DNA of 48,693 bases from Mycobacterium interjectum (GTDB taxonomy: Bacteria > Actinomycetota > Actinomycetes > Mycobacteriales > Mycobacteriaceae): the NCBI RefSeq assembly GCF_900078675.2, contig NZ_LT546237.1, positions 3,099,339-3,148,031 on the forward strand, written 5' to 3'. Position 1 is the first letter of the stretch. Each line of letters begins with the position of its first letter. The notes under the pieces are model-generated. The model saw only the letters and a list, made by a program, of their open reading frames with translations, had not been told where the DNA came from and made no database searches. Shown here in pieces: positions 30,187-38,980 of this stretch. The position numbers and the translations under genes were made by a program.

Positions 30187-31256
30187 CCGCTGGCGAGGCC
30201 GAGCGGCCGATGGAAGTCGTCGCCTCCGCGCCGGCCCAGCTCGGCCTGGCCGAGATCGGGCCGTGGGCGGCGCGCATGGAGCGCATCGGCTTCGAGGTCA
30301 TCCACGTGTCCGAAACCATCCACGACGCGTTCACGGTCGCGGCGATGGCGCTGACCCACACGACGCGGCTGACCGTGCGGACCAGCATGGCCCTGGCGTT
30401 TCCGCGCAGTCCCATGATCACCGCGTACGCGGCCTGGGATCTCGCCAAGTACTCCGACGGGCGCTTCCAGCTCGGCCTGGCCTCCCAGGTCCGCGGCAAC
30501 ATCGTCGGACGATTCTCGGTGCCGTGGTCGCAGCCGACCCCGCGCATGAGGGATTACATCGAAGCACTGCTGGCCATCTTCCGCGCCTTCCAGACCGGCG
30601 AGCCCCTCGACTACAGCGGGCGGTTCTACCGATTCGACCGCCTCCAGCCGTATTTCAACCCCGGCCCGATCGCGTGTCCGGCTCCACAGATCTGGACCGG
30701 CGGGGTGAACGCGAAGATGTGCGCTCTGGCCGGCGAAATCTCCGACGGCTTCGTCTGCCATCCCACCAATTCACACCCGTCGATCCTCAAGTCGCAGACT
30801 CTGCCGGCCCTGGCCGAGGGCGCGAGAAACGGTCGCCGCACGACGACCCCGCTCGCCGTGGTGGCCAACCCGCAACCGTTGATGGCCGCCACCGCCGACG
30901 AGCTGGCGCGGATGCGGGAACACCGGCAAAAAGAACTTGCCTTCCTCTACAGCACCCCGGCCTATCGCCGGCAACTCGAACACTTCGGCTTCGAGGGCGT
31001 CGGCGAGGCGCTGACCGGCATGGCGCGCAGGAACGAATGGTCCGAACTGCACAAGCACCTCACCGACGAGGTGCTGGACATCGTCGTGCCGCAGGGCACC
31101 TACGACGACATCCCGGCAGTGCTCGAGTACTGGTATTCCGGGGTGTGCACCGGTCTGAGCCTGCCGGTCATCGACGTGCCGGACGACGTGCTGGGAACCC
31201 TCATCGATCGCCTCAAGGCCATTCCCACCCTCAGGGAACAAACACCAGGAAGGTAG
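30183..31256 (+). CDS. LLM-class F420-dependent oxidoreductase
   Basis: 357 aa from GTG 30183. It is a luciferase-like TIM-barrel protein: ERIGFEVIHVSETIHDAF, LTHTTRLTVRTSMALAFPRSPM, LGLASQVRGNIVGRF, APQIWTGGVNAKMCALAGE and EISDGFVCHP. It resembles the F420-dependent subfamily named after MSMEG_2256. It would use reduced F420 for hydride transfer; the substrate is unknown. It is coupled to the upstream TetR gene and followed after 2 nt by an SDR. Confidence 0.88.
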   Translation: MTAGEAERPMEVVASAPAQLGLAEIGPWAARMERIGFEVIHVSETIHDAFTVAAMALTHTTRLTVRTSMALAFPRSPMITAYAAWDLAKYSDGRFQLGLASQVRGNIVGRFSVPWSQPTPRMRDYIEALLAIFRAFQTGEPLDYSGRFYRFDRLQPYFNPGPIACPAPQIWTGGVNAKMCALAGEISDGFVCHPTNSHPSILKSQTLPALAEGARNGRRTTTPLAVVANPQPLMAATADELARMREHRQKELAFLYSTPAYRRQLEHFGFEGVGEALTGMARRNEWSELHKHLTDEVLDIVVPQGTYDDIPAVLEYWYSGVCTGLSLPVIDVPDDVLGTLIDRLKAIPTLREQTPGR

Positions 31257-31258
31257 CA

Positions 31259-32152
31259 ATGAACGCAGCACAATCGGCTCTGGCGTTGAAGTCAATCGTC
31301 GCCAAGCAGTGGCAAGCGCACAGCCCGCTCGTCCGGCGCCCCCCGAAGGACTTCGCCGGCCAGTACGGACCCTGGGCGCTCGTGGCCGGCGCGAGCGAGG
31401 GCATCGGCGGCGCCTGGGCGGATTATGCGGCGTCCCAAGGTTTGTCGGTTGCGATCGTCGCGCGCAACCCCGAAAAGCTGGAGAAGAAACGCCAAGAGTT
31501 GGTGACACGGTTCGGCGTGGAGGTGCTTGCCATCTCCCAGGAACTGGGGGCGACGGATGCCGTGGAAAACATCGTCGCGGCCGTCGGCGACCGCGAAATC
31601 GGACTGCTGGTATCCAACGCCGCGCTGGCCACGGTCGGGGGATTCTGGGCCGATAACCTCGAATTCGAGCGGCAGCGGATAAACATCAACTGCTGCAGTC
31701 CATTTGGGCTGACCTACCACTACGGGGCCCTGATGAAGGCGCGCCGTCGTGGCGGCATCGTCCTGATGAGTAGCGGCACGGGGCTGATCGGCAGCCCGTA
31801 CTACACGCACTACGGCGCGACGAGGGCATACAACATCATTCTCGCCGAGGGGCTCTGGTACGAACTGAAGCCCCACAACGTACACGTGTTGGCGTGCATG
31901 GCCGGGCTCACGAGTTCACCGGGGGCCGCCGATGCGCTCGAGGTCGCGCGGGCCCGGGGCAGCCTCATCAATACGCCCGAAGAAAACGTCGAAGAGGCGG
32001 TCCTCTATCTCGGCAAACGGCCCAGCATGCAAGTGGGGGCGCCGAACCGGCGCATGATGTTCGTCGTGACCCGCCTGCTGCCGCGACCCCTGGGCATACG
32101 AGAAATCGGCAAACACGCCCTGAACAATTTCCTGGGCGGGGTGCGGCCCTAG
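31259..32152 (+). CDS. SDR-family oxidoreductase with Arg in place of the catalytic Lys
   Basis: 297 aa from ATG 31259; AGGAAGG lies just upstream at the end of the preceding gene. The nucleotide-binding motif VAGASEGIGG (42-51), the acidic/basic coenzyme region VARNPEKLEKK and the SNAA element are present. The catalytic Ser lies in LMSSGTGLIG, and the active-site motif is Tyr185-Gly-Ala-Thr-Arg189, where classical SDRs have YxxxK. Codon 189 is AGG, one transition from AAG. Loss or change of activity is possible. It closes the tetR-LLM-SDR operon. Confidence 0.85.
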   Translation: MNAAQSALALKSIVAKQWQAHSPLVRRPPKDFAGQYGPWALVAGASEGIGGAWADYAASQGLSVAIVARNPEKLEKKRQELVTRFGVEVLAISQELGATDAVENIVAAVGDREIGLLVSNAALATVGGFWADNLEFERQRININCCSPFGLTYHYGALMKARRRGGIVLMSSGTGLIGSPYYTHYGATRAYNIILAEGLWYELKPHNVHVLACMAGLTSSPGAADALEVARARGSLINTPEENVEEAVLYLGKRPSMQVGAPNRRMMFVVTRLLPRPLGIREIGKHALNNFLGGVRP

Positions 32153-32159
32153 CCGCGCC

Positions 32160-32819
32160 CTACTCGTCCTGCAGCCGGGGATCGGCCTCCAGGTGCGTCA
32201 GGCCGTTCCACATCAGGTTGACCAGGTGCGCGGCCACCACTTCCTTCTTGGGCTCGCGGGTGTCGAGCCACCATTGCGCCGTCATCGACACCGAGCCCAC
32301 CAGCGCCTGCGCGTAGAGGGGGGCCAGGTCGGGATCCAGCCCCCGGCGGGCGAAGTCGCCGGCCAGGATCGAGCTGACCTGGCTGACGGCGTCGTTGAGC
32401 AGGCTGGAGTAGGTGCCCGAGCTGATCGCGGCCGGCGAGTCGCGGATCATGATGCGGAATCCGTCGGTGCGTTCTTCGACGTAGGTGAGCAGCGCCAGCG
32501 CGACGCGCTCGACCCGCACCCGGGACCGGTTGTTGGTCAGCGACGAGGTGATCATGTCCAACAGCGCCGACATCTCGCGGTCGACGACGACGGCGTACAA
32601 GCCCTCCTTGCCGCCGAAATGCTCGTAGACGACGGGCTTGGAGACGTTGGCCCGCAGCGCGATCTCCTCGATCGAGGTGCCCTCGTAACCGCGTTCGGCG
32701 AACAGCGAGCGTGCGATGCCGATGAGCTGCTGGCGGCGCTCGCTACCGGTCATGCGGGCGCGTGGCGCCCGCGCTTCCTTGTCCGGCTCCTTTTGCGTTT
32801 GAGGGTCCAGAACGGCCAC
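32160..32819 (-). CDS. TetR family regulator, Rv1019-like
   Basis: 219 aa from GTG 32819 (VAVLDPQTQKEPDKEARAPR). The open frame continues upstream through the tRNA and cannot be coding there. The helix-turn-helix region is TSIEEIALRANVSKPVVYEHFGGKEGLYAVV. The C-terminal part (AQALVGSVSMTAQWWLD, VNLMWNGLTHLEADPRL) is close to my memory of Rv1019. Rv1019 is described as an autorepressor co-transcribed with mfd and mazG; here the accessory block of 25595-32152 lies between them. It is divergent from tRNA-Gln. Confidence 0.9.
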   Translation of the reverse strand: MAVLDPQTQKEPDKEARAPRARMTGSERRQQLIGIARSLFAERGYEGTSIEEIALRANVSKPVVYEHFGGKEGLYAVVVDREMSALLDMITSSLTNNRSRVRVERVALALLTYVEERTDGFRIMIRDSPAAISSGTYSSLLNDAVSQVSSILAGDFARRGLDPDLAPLYAQALVGSVSMTAQWWLDTREPKKEVVAAHLVNLMWNGLTHLEADPRLQDE

Positions 32820-32861
32820 GTCAATCAGCGTATCGGTTCGGCGCGGCGCTGCCGTCCCGTC

Positions 32862-32867
32862 TAGAGT
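32862..32867 (+). promoter_or_regulatory. Candidate -10 element of the tRNA-Gln gene
   Basis: TAGAGT fits the mycobacterial TANNNT pattern and lies 29 nt before the tRNA 5' end. A TTCGGC about 18 bp further upstream could serve as the -35. Confidence 0.35.
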
Positions 32868-32896
32868 CTTGGTGGCGTGGGCCTGTGGGCCGGCAG

Positions 32897-32968
32897 TCCG
32901 TCGTGGTGTAATCGGCAGCACATCAGATTTTGGTTCTGAGAGTTCAGGTTCGAGTCCTGGCGACGGAG
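32897..32968 (+). tRNA. tRNA-Gln (anticodon TTG)
   Basis: 72 nt. The acceptor arms TCCGTCG (32897-32903) and CGACGGA (32961-32967) pair over 7 bp, with discriminator G. The anticodon stem TCAGA/TCTGA encloses the loop TTTTGGT with TTG at 32930-32932. The T arm is CAGGTTCGAGTCCTG. CCA is not encoded. It lies between the Rv1019-like gene and glmU, as in M. tuberculosis. Confidence 0.96.
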
Positions 32969-32986
32969 CTAGCGTGGCCCTTTGCG

Positions 32987-33046
32987 GCGAGCGTGCATGA
33001 AATGACACGCTTGACGGCGTGTCGGCGTACAAACACGCACGCTCGC
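32987..33046. repeat. Nested palindrome between tRNA-Gln and glmU
   Basis: Outer arms GCGAGCGTGC (32987-32996) and GCACGCTCGC (33037-33046) enclose an inner hairpin GACACGC (33004-33010) / GCGTGTC (33017-33023). Similar elements occur in mycobacterial intergenic regions from memory. It may terminate the tRNA transcript or form part of the glmU leader. Confidence 0.65.
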
Positions 33047-33063
33047 GCGAAGAAGGGAGATCC

Positions 33064-34548
33064 GTGTCGTTTCGTGGTGACACCGCGGTCCTGGTTCTCG
33101 CGGCCGGACCCGGCACCCGGATGCGCTCCGACACCCCGAAGGTGGTGCACACGATCGCCGGCCGCAGCATGCTGGCGCATTCCCTGCACGCCGTCGCCAA
33201 GGTGGCGCCCCAGCATCTGGTGGTGGTCCTCGGCCACGATCACGAGCGCGTCGAGCCGCTGGTCGCCGAGCTGGGCGACACCCTCGGCCGCACGATCGAC
33301 GTGGCGCTGCAGGACCGGCCGCTGGGCACCGGCCACGCGGTCCTGTGCGGCCTGTCGGCCCTGCCCGACGACTACGCCGGCATCGTCGTCGTCACCTCGG
33401 GCGACACGCCGCTGCTGGACTCCGACACCCTGGCCGGCCTGGTCGCCACCCACAGCGCCCAGGCGGCCGCGGTCACGGTGCTCACCACGACGCTGACCGA
33501 TCCGGTCGGCTACGGCCGCATCCTGCGCACCCAGGACAACGAGGTGATGGGGATCGTCGAGCACACCGACGCGACGCCCTCGCAACGCGAGATTCACGAG
33601 GTCAACGCCGGCGTCTACGCCTTCGACATCGCGGCGCTGCGATCGGCGCTGAGCCGGCTGAGCGCCAACAACGCCCAGCAGGAGCTCTACCTGACCGACG
33701 CCATCGCCATCCTGCGCGGGGACGGCCGGACCGTGCATGCTCAGCACGTCGCCGACAGCGCGCTGGTGGCCGGCGTCAACAACCGCGTCCAGCTGGCCGA
33801 ACTGGGCGCCGAATTCAACCGCCGGATCGTCGCCGCCCACCAGCTGTCCGGCGTGACCATCATCGACCCGGCCAGCACCTGGATCGATGTCGACGTGACG
33901 ATCGGCCGCGACACCGTGATCCACCCCGGCACTCAGCTGCACGGCCGCACCAGGGTCGGGGGTCGCTGCGTCGTCGGGCCCGACACCACCCTGACCGACG
34001 TCGTCGTCGGTGACGGCGCGTCGGTGGTGCGCACCCACGGCACGTCCTCGTCGATCGGGAACGGCGCCACGGTCGGCCCCTATACGTATCTGAGGCCGGG
34101 AACCGCGCTGGGATCCGACGGGAAGCTCGGCGCGTTCGTCGAGACCAAGAACTCCAACATCGGGACCGGCACCAAGGTCCCGCATCTGACGTACGTCGGC
34201 GACGCCGACATCGGCGAGCACAGCAACATCGGCGCGTCCAGCGTGTTCGTCAACTACGACGGCGAGTCCAAGCGACGCACCACGGTCGGCTCGCACGTCC
34301 GCACCGGCTCGGACACCATGTTCGTCGCGCCGGTGACCGTCGGCGACGGGGCCTACACGGGCGCCGGCACGGTGGTGCGCGACGACGTCCCGCCGGGCGC
34401 GCTGGCGGTGTCGGCGGGGCCGCAGCGCAACATCGAGGGCTGGGTGCAGCGCAAGCGGCCGGGCAGCGCGGCGGCGAAAGCGGCCGAGAAAGCCACCGAG
34501 CAGGACCCGCCGGCCGCCCCTTCGGCAGCACCCGAATCGACACCGTGA
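33064..34548 (+). CDS. glmU: GlmU, bifunctional GlcN-1-P acetyltransferase / GlcNAc-1-P uridyltransferase
   Basis: 494 aa from GTG 33064, with AGGGAGA upstream. The N-terminal uridyltransferase domain has [15 protein letters not shown] (Gly in place of the enterobacterial Lys, as in mycobacteria), [11 protein letters not shown] and SGDTPLL. The C-terminal left-handed beta-helix acetyltransferase has [29 protein letters not shown] and [13 protein letters not shown]. It makes UDP-GlcNAc for peptidoglycan and arabinogalactan linkage. The Ala/Pro-rich C-terminal tail is variable and probably disordered. Confidence 0.97.
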   Translation: MSFRGDTAVLVLAAGPGTRMRSDTPKVVHTIAGRSMLAHSLHAVAKVAPQHLVVVLGHDHERVEPLVAELGDTLGRTIDVALQDRPLGTGHAVLCGLSALPDDYAGIVVVTSGDTPLLDSDTLAGLVATHSAQAAAVTVLTTTLTDPVGYGRILRTQDNEVMGIVEHTDATPSQREIHEVNAGVYAFDIAALRSALSRLSANNAQQELYLTDAIAILRGDGRTVHAQHVADSALVAGVNNRVQLAELGAEFNRRIVAAHQLSGVTIIDPASTWIDVDVTIGRDTVIHPGTQLHGRTRVGGRCVVGPDTTLTDVVVGDGASVVRTHGTSSSIGNGATVGPYTYLRPGTALGSDGKLGAFVETKNSNIGTGTKVPHLTYVGDADIGEHSNIGASSVFVNYDGESKRRTTVGSHVRTGSDTMFVAPVTVGDGAYTGAGTVVRDDVPPGALAVSAGPQRNIEGWVQRKRPGSAAAKAAEKATEQDPPAAPSAAPESTP

Positions 34549-34578
34549 ATTCGGCTGCTGGCAACCCGGCCACATTTC

Positions 34579-34620
34579 CGTACGATTCGCTTCGTACGAT
34601 TGGGCCTTCCTCTCTAGATT
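34579..34620 (+). promoter_or_regulatory. prsA: Candidate prsA promoter with repeated CGTACGATT
   Basis: CGTACGATT occurs at 34579-34587 and 34593-34601 (14-bp period). TAGATT at 34615-34620 is a plausible -10, with TTCGTA 18 bp upstream as a possible -35. The prsA GTG follows 28 nt later. The site lies in the 100-bp glmU-prsA gap. Confidence 0.4.
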
Positions 34621-34648
34621 CCAATCCCGATACGGCGAGGGCAGTGCG

Positions 34649-35629
34649 GTGAGCCACGACTGGACCGATAACCGAAAAAACCTGATGCTGTTCTCGGGCC
34701 GCGCGCATCCGGAGCTGGCCGAACAGGTGGCCAAGGAACTCGACGTCCACGTCACCGCGCAGACCGCGCGGGAATTCGCCAACGGCGAGATCTTCGTTCG
34801 TTTCCACGAGTCGGTGCGCGGTTGCGACGCGTTCGTCCTGCAATCGAACCCGGCGCCGGTGAACAACTGGCTGATGGAACAGCTGATCATGATCGACGCG
34901 CTCAAGCGCGGCAGCGCGAAGCGGATCACCGCGGTCATGCCGTTCTACCCCTACGCCCGGCAGGACAAGAAGCACCGCGGGCGCGAGCCCATCTCCGCGC
35001 GGCTGGTCGCCGACCTGCTCAAGACCGCGGGCGCCGACCGGATCGTGACCGTCGACCTGCACACCGACCAGATCCAGGGCTTCTTCGACGGGCCCGTGGA
35101 CCACATGCGGGCGCAGAACCTGCTGACCGGCTACATCAAGGACAACTACCCCGACGGCAACATGGTCGTGGTCTCCCCCGACTCGGGCCGGGTGCGCATC
35201 GCCGAGAAATGGGCCGACGCGTTGGGCGGCGTCCCGCTGGCCTTCATTCACAAGACCCGTGATCCGCGGGTGCCCAACCAGGTGGTGTCCAACCGCGTCG
35301 TTGGCGAGGTCGAAGGCCGGACTTGCGTCCTGATCGACGACATGATCGACACCGGCGGCACCATCGCCGGCGCGGTCAACCTGTTGCGTGACGACGGCGC
35401 CAGCGACGTGGTGATCGCGGCGACCCACGGCGTGCTGTCCGACCCGGCCGCCGAGCGCCTGGCCTCCTGCGGCGCCCGCGAGGTGATCGTCACGAACACG
35501 CTGCCCATCGACGAGCAGAAGCGCTTCCCGCAGCTCACGGTCTTGTCCATCGCGCCGCTGCTGGCCAGCACCATTCGCGCCGTTTTCGAAAACGGCTCCG
35601 TGACAGGGCTTTTCGACGGAGACGCCTAG
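34649..35629 (+). CDS. prsA: Ribose-phosphate pyrophosphokinase (PRPP synthetase)
   Basis: 326 aa from GTG 34649. It makes PRPP from ribose 5-phosphate and ATP, for nucleotide, histidine, tryptophan and decaprenyl-phosphoarabinose synthesis. Motifs: NGEIFVRFHESVRG, the flexible-loop region YPYARQDKKHRGREPISARL, TVDLHTDQIQGFFDGPVDH and the PRPP loop CVLIDDMIDTGGTIAGAV. It matches Rv1017c in context. The ArsC-like gene begins directly after its stop with no gap. Confidence 0.97.
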   Translation: MSHDWTDNRKNLMLFSGRAHPELAEQVAKELDVHVTAQTAREFANGEIFVRFHESVRGCDAFVLQSNPAPVNNWLMEQLIMIDALKRGSAKRITAVMPFYPYARQDKKHRGREPISARLVADLLKTAGADRIVTVDLHTDQIQGFFDGPVDHMRAQNLLTGYIKDNYPDGNMVVVSPDSGRVRIAEKWADALGGVPLAFIHKTRDPRVPNQVVSNRVVGEVEGRTCVLIDDMIDTGGTIAGAVNLLRDDGASDVVIAATHGVLSDPAAERLASCGAREVIVTNTLPIDEQKRFPQLTVLSIAPLLASTIRAVFENGSVTGLFDGDA

Positions 35630-35974
35630 ATGGCCGATACCGTCATCTACCATAACCCGAAGTGCAGCACCTCCCGCAAGACGCTGGATTTGTTGCGGGA
35701 CAACGGCGTTGAGCCGAGGGTCGTCCAGTATCTGAAGACCCCGCCGTCGCGGGCCGAACTCGTTGACATGATCCGTGACGCCGGCATCGACGTCCGCACA
35801 GCCGTGCGCAAGCGCGAACCGCTCTACGCCGAGCTCGATCTCGCCGACGCGACCGATGAGCAATTGCTCGACGCGATGGCCGAGCATCCCATCCTGATCG
35901 AACGCCCCTTCGTCGTCACACCGAAGGGCACCCGGCTGGCGCGGCCGATCGACGCGGTGCGCGAGATTCTGTGA
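35630..35974 (+). CDS. ArsC-like arsenate reductase, glutaredoxin type
   Basis: 114 aa. The single catalytic Cys12 is in YHNPKCSTSRKTL, and the Arg-rich arsenate-site region VRKREPLY and the ending ERPFVVTPKGTRLARP are typical of the ArsC/Spx fold with glutaredoxin-dependent arsenate reduction. It is placed between prsA and lpqT without intergenic gaps; I do not recall an equivalent at this position in M. tuberculosis. A general redox role is an alternative, since no other ars genes are nearby. Confidence 0.88.
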   Translation: MADTVIYHNPKCSTSRKTLDLLRDNGVEPRVVQYLKTPPSRAELVDMIRDAGIDVRTAVRKREPLYAELDLADATDEQLLDAMAEHPILIERPFVVTPKGTRLARPIDAVREIL

Positions 35975-36621
35975 GGTTGCGTTGCGGCGCCGCCGTCGTG
36001 GCGGTCGCGCTCTCCGTGGCGGCCTGTTCACCACCGAAACCCCCTGACTACCAGTCGGTCCTGACGAGGAGCTCGACGACCGGCGCCGCCCCGACGACGA
36101 CGCAGAAGCCCGTCCCCTTGTCGCAGTATCTGCAGAACATCGGCGTCAACGGGCAACAGGTGGCGCCGGGCTCGCTGCCGGATCTGAGGGTGTCGATACC
36201 GACACCGGCGGGCTGGTCGCCGTTCACCAGTCCGAAGATCACCAAGGAGACGGTGATCATCTCCAAGGGCGGCAAGTATCCGACCGCCCGGCTCGTGGTC
36301 TTCAAATTGGTGGGGGATTTCGACCCGGCCCAGGTGATCCAGCACGGCAACGACGACGCCCAGCTGTTCGAGGATTTCAAGCAGCTGGACGCCTCGACGG
36401 CGAATTACAACGGCTTTCCGTCGTCGATGATCCAGGGCAGCTACGACCTCGACGGCACGCGGCTGCACAGCTGGAACCGGATCGTGCTGCCCACCGGGTC
36501 GCCGCCCGCGAACCAGCGCTACCTGGTTCAGTTGACCATCACCAGCCTGGCCGACCAGGCCGCCGCGCAGGCACCCGACATCGAGGCGATCATCCACGGA
36601 TTCGTGGTGGCCGCAAAGTAA
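35971..36621 (+). CDS. lpqT: LpqT, LpqN/LpqT family lipoprotein
   Basis: 216 aa from GTG 35971, overlapping the ArsC-like stop (GTGA). The signal peptide ends in a lipobox with acylated Cys19 (SVAACSPPKPPD). A Thr/Ser/Pro-rich spacer precedes the LpqN-type domain (PDLRVSIPTPAGWSPF, PTARLVVFKLVGDFDP, NYNGFPSSMIQGSYDLDG, and IEAIIHGFVVAAK at the end). Anchored on the outer face of the membrane, it probably binds cell-envelope lipids or proteins. It corresponds to Rv1016c. Confidence 0.9.
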   Translation: MRLRCGAAVVAVALSVAACSPPKPPDYQSVLTRSSTTGAAPTTTQKPVPLSQYLQNIGVNGQQVAPGSLPDLRVSIPTPAGWSPFTSPKITKETVIISKGGKYPTARLVVFKLVGDFDPAQVIQHGNDDAQLFEDFKQLDASTANYNGFPSSMIQGSYDLDGTRLHSWNRIVLPTGSPPANQRYLVQLTITSLADQAAAQAPDIEAIIHGFVVAAK

Positions 36622-36631
36622 TTGCCGTCGC

Positions 36632-36688
36632 CGAAAGTGCAACTGGCCACGCATTTCTCGAGTGGCGCCGTCGGTAGTTGCACTCTCG
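36632..36688. repeat. Nested palindrome between lpqT and the SDR gene
   Basis: Outer 13-bp arms CGAAAGTGCAACT (36632-36644) and AGTTGCACTCTCG (36676-36688) pair with one mismatch. The inner stem is GCCAC (36646-36650) / GTGGC (36662-36666). It fills most of the gap and ends 28 nt before the SDR start. Confidence 0.65.
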
Positions 36689-36716
36689 CGGCACGTTTTC
36701 ATTAAGCTGTTCAGCC

Positions 36717-37586
36717 ATGACGAACTGGACCGCCGCTGACCTGCCGTCGTTCGCGGGGCGCACCGTGATCATCACCGGAGCCAACAGCGGGCTGGGCGCG
36801 GTGACCGCCCGCGAGCTGGCCGCCCGGGGCGCGCAAATCGTCATGGCCGTCCGCAACGCGGGCAAGGGCGACGCCGCCGCGAAGCAGATCACCGGCGACG
36901 TCGAGGTGCGCCGGCTCGACCTGCAGGACCTGGCGTCGGTGCGCCAGTTCGCCGACGGGGTGGACACCGCCGACGTGCTGATCAACAACGCCGGCATCAT
37001 GGCCGCGCCCCACGCGCTGACCGCCGACGGCTTCGAGAGCCAGATCGGCACCAACCATTTGGGTCATTTCGCGCTCACCAACCTGTTGTTGCCCAAGCTC
37101 GTCGACCGCGTCGTCACGGTGTCGTCGATGGCGCACTGGCCGGGCCGCATCGACTTCGACGACCTGAACTGGACGAACCGGCGCTACTCCCCCTGGCTGG
37201 CCTACAGCCAGTCGAAGCTCGCCAACCTACTGTTCACCAGCGAGTTGCAGCGCCGGCTCGATGCGGCCGGATCCAAGCTGCGCGCGCTGGCCGCCCACCC
37301 CGGCTACTCGCACACCAACCTGCAGGGCGCCTCCGGCCGCAAGCTGGGCGACGCGCTGATGTCGGCCGTCACGCGGGTGGTAGCCACCGACGCCGATTTC
37401 GGCGCCCGGCAGACCCTCTACGCGGCCTCGCAGGACCTGCCGGGCGACACGTTCGTCGGCCCCCGGTTCGGCTACCTCGGTCGCACCCAACCGGTCAGAC
37501 GCAGCCGCCGGGCGCAGGACGCGGCCACCGCGGCCGCGCTGTGGGAGCTGTCCGAGCAGCTCACGGGCACCAAATTTCCGCTCTGA
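36717..37586 (+). CDS. Short-chain dehydrogenase/reductase (SDR)
   Basis: 289 aa from ATG 36717 (MTNWTAADLPSFAGRTVIIT), the start adjacent to the Rossmann strand; earlier in-frame codons fall in the palindrome. Motifs TGANSGLG, INNAGIM, the serine of VTVSSMAH and YSQSK are intact. The type resembles classical SDRs related to retinol dehydrogenase and protochlorophyllide reductase. The substrate is unknown. It separates lpqT from rplY, which are neighbours in M. tuberculosis as I recall. Confidence 0.88.
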   Translation: MTNWTAADLPSFAGRTVIITGANSGLGAVTARELAARGAQIVMAVRNAGKGDAAAKQITGDVEVRRLDLQDLASVRQFADGVDTADVLINNAGIMAAPHALTADGFESQIGTNHLGHFALTNLLLPKLVDRVVTVSSMAHWPGRIDFDDLNWTNRRYSPWLAYSQSKLANLLFTSELQRRLDAAGSKLRALAAHPGYSHTNLQGASGRKLGDALMSAVTRVVATDADFGARQTLYAASQDLPGDTFVGPRFGYLGRTQPVRRSRRAQDAATAAALWELSEQLTGTKFPL

Positions 37587-37712
37587 GGCGCACATGCGCT
37601 AACCTGACCGGGCGTTCACGGCGAGGGTGCTAGCACACCGTTATCGACGGAGACCGACGTAATTGTCGCGACCTGGCCGTGCCCCGAACGAGTGAGCAAC
37701 AGGAGCGACACG

Positions 37713-38372
37713 ATGGCCAAGTCAGCAGTCAACCAACTCCCGGTGACGGTGCGTACCGAAACCGGCAAGGGCGCGTCCCGCCGGGCCCGCCGCAACGGCA
37801 AGATTCCGGCCGTGCTCTACGGTCACGGCGCCGAGCCCCAGCACCTGGAACTGCCCGGCCACGACTACGCGGCGGTGCTGCGGCACTCGGGCACCAACGC
37901 GGTGCTGACACTCGACATCGCCGGCAAGGAGCAGCTGGCGCTGACCAAGGCGCTCGACATTCACCCGATCCGCCGCACCATTCAGCACGCCGACCTGGTG
38001 GTCGTGCGCCGCGGCGAGAAGGTTCACGTGGAGGTCAACGTCGTCATCGAGGGCGACGCCGCGCCCGACACCCTGGTCACCCAGGAGACCAACACGATCG
38101 AGATCGAGGCCGAGGCCATGTCGATTCCCGAGCAGCTGACCGTGTCCGTCGAGGACGCCCCTCCCGGCACCCAGTTCACCGCCGGGCAGATCACGCTGCC
38201 GACGGGCGTCAGCCTGGTTTCCGACCCCGACCTGCTGGTGGTCAACGTGGTGAACGCGCCGACCGCTGCAGACCTCGCCGAAGAGGGCGCCGGCGAGGCC
38301 GAGGGCGAAGCGGCAGCGGCCGAGGCCGAAGAGGGCGGCGAAGCCGAGGCCTCCGGACAAGAGTCCGAGTAG
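37713..38372 (+). CDS. rplY: Ribosomal protein bL25, Ctc form
   Basis: 219 aa from ATG 37713, with AGGAG eight nucleotides upstream. The N-terminal L25 domain binds 5S rRNA ([20 protein letters not shown]). The C-terminal TL5/Ctc beta domain ends in a long Ala/Glu-rich acidic tail (after about residue 190). It corresponds to Rv1015c, and pth follows after 12 nt, a conserved pair. Confidence 0.95.
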   Translation: MAKSAVNQLPVTVRTETGKGASRRARRNGKIPAVLYGHGAEPQHLELPGHDYAAVLRHSGTNAVLTLDIAGKEQLALTKALDIHPIRRTIQHADLVVVRRGEKVHVEVNVVIEGDAAPDTLVTQETNTIEIEAEAMSIPEQLTVSVEDAPPGTQFTAGQITLPTGVSLVSDPDLLVVNVVNAPTAADLAEEGAGEAEGEAAAAEAEEGGEAEASGQESE

Positions 38373-38384
38373 GCAGACCGCGAC

Positions 38385-38960
38385 GTGGCCGAACCGCTTC
38401 TGGTGGTCGGCCTGGGCAATCCCGGGGACAACTACGCCCGCACCCGGCACAACCTCGGGTTCATGGTCGCCGACCTGCTCGCGGCGCGGCTGGGTGCAAA
38501 GTTCAAGGCGCACAAGCGCTCCGGCGCCGAAGTCGTCAGCGGCCGGCTGGCCGGACGCTCGGTGCTATTGGCCAAGCCGCGCTGCTTCATGAACGAGTCC
38601 GGCCGCCAGGTCGGGCCGCTGGCGAAGTTCTACTCCGTTGCCCCGGCCGACGTCATCGTCATCCACGACGACCTCGATCTGGAGTTCGGCAGCATCCGGC
38701 TCAAGATCGGCGGCGGCGAGGGCGGCCACAACGGGCTGCGCTCGGTGGCGGCGGCGCTGGGCACCAAGGAGTTTCAGCGGGTGCGCATCGGCATCGGCCG
38801 TCCGCCCGGACGCAAAGACCCGGCGGCGTTCGTGCTGGAGAACTTCACCGCCGCTGAGCGTGGCGAGGTCCCGACGATCTGCGAGCAGGCCGCCGACGCC
38901 ACCGAGCTGCTCATCGAGCTCGGGCTGGAGCCGGCGCAGAACCGCGTCCACGCCTGGTAG
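38385..38960 (+). CDS. pth: Peptidyl-tRNA hydrolase
   Basis: 191 aa from GTG 38385. It cleaves peptides from peptidyl-tRNA released by stalled ribosomes. Motifs: [20 protein letters not shown] with the catalytic His22 and Asn12, [21 protein letters not shown] and [12 protein letters not shown]. It forms an operon with rplY. The mceF gene on the other strand ends only 20 bp away, leaving no room for a terminator. Confidence 0.96.
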   Translation: MAEPLLVVGLGNPGDNYARTRHNLGFMVADLLAARLGAKFKAHKRSGAEVVSGRLAGRSVLLAKPRCFMNESGRQVGPLAKFYSVAPADVIVIHDDLDLEFGSIRLKIGGGEGGHNGLRSVAAALGTKEFQRVRIGIGRPPGRKDPAAFVLENFTAAERGEVPTICEQAADATELLIELGLEPAQNRVHAW

Positions 38961-38980
38961 GCGGGATCGCTGCGGGCGCC

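Noticed and set aside
32160..33200. 346-codon version of the Rv1019-like TetR protein
   Set aside because: The extension runs through the tRNA-Gln gene and the glmU leader on the opposite strand. GTG 32819 gives the family length.
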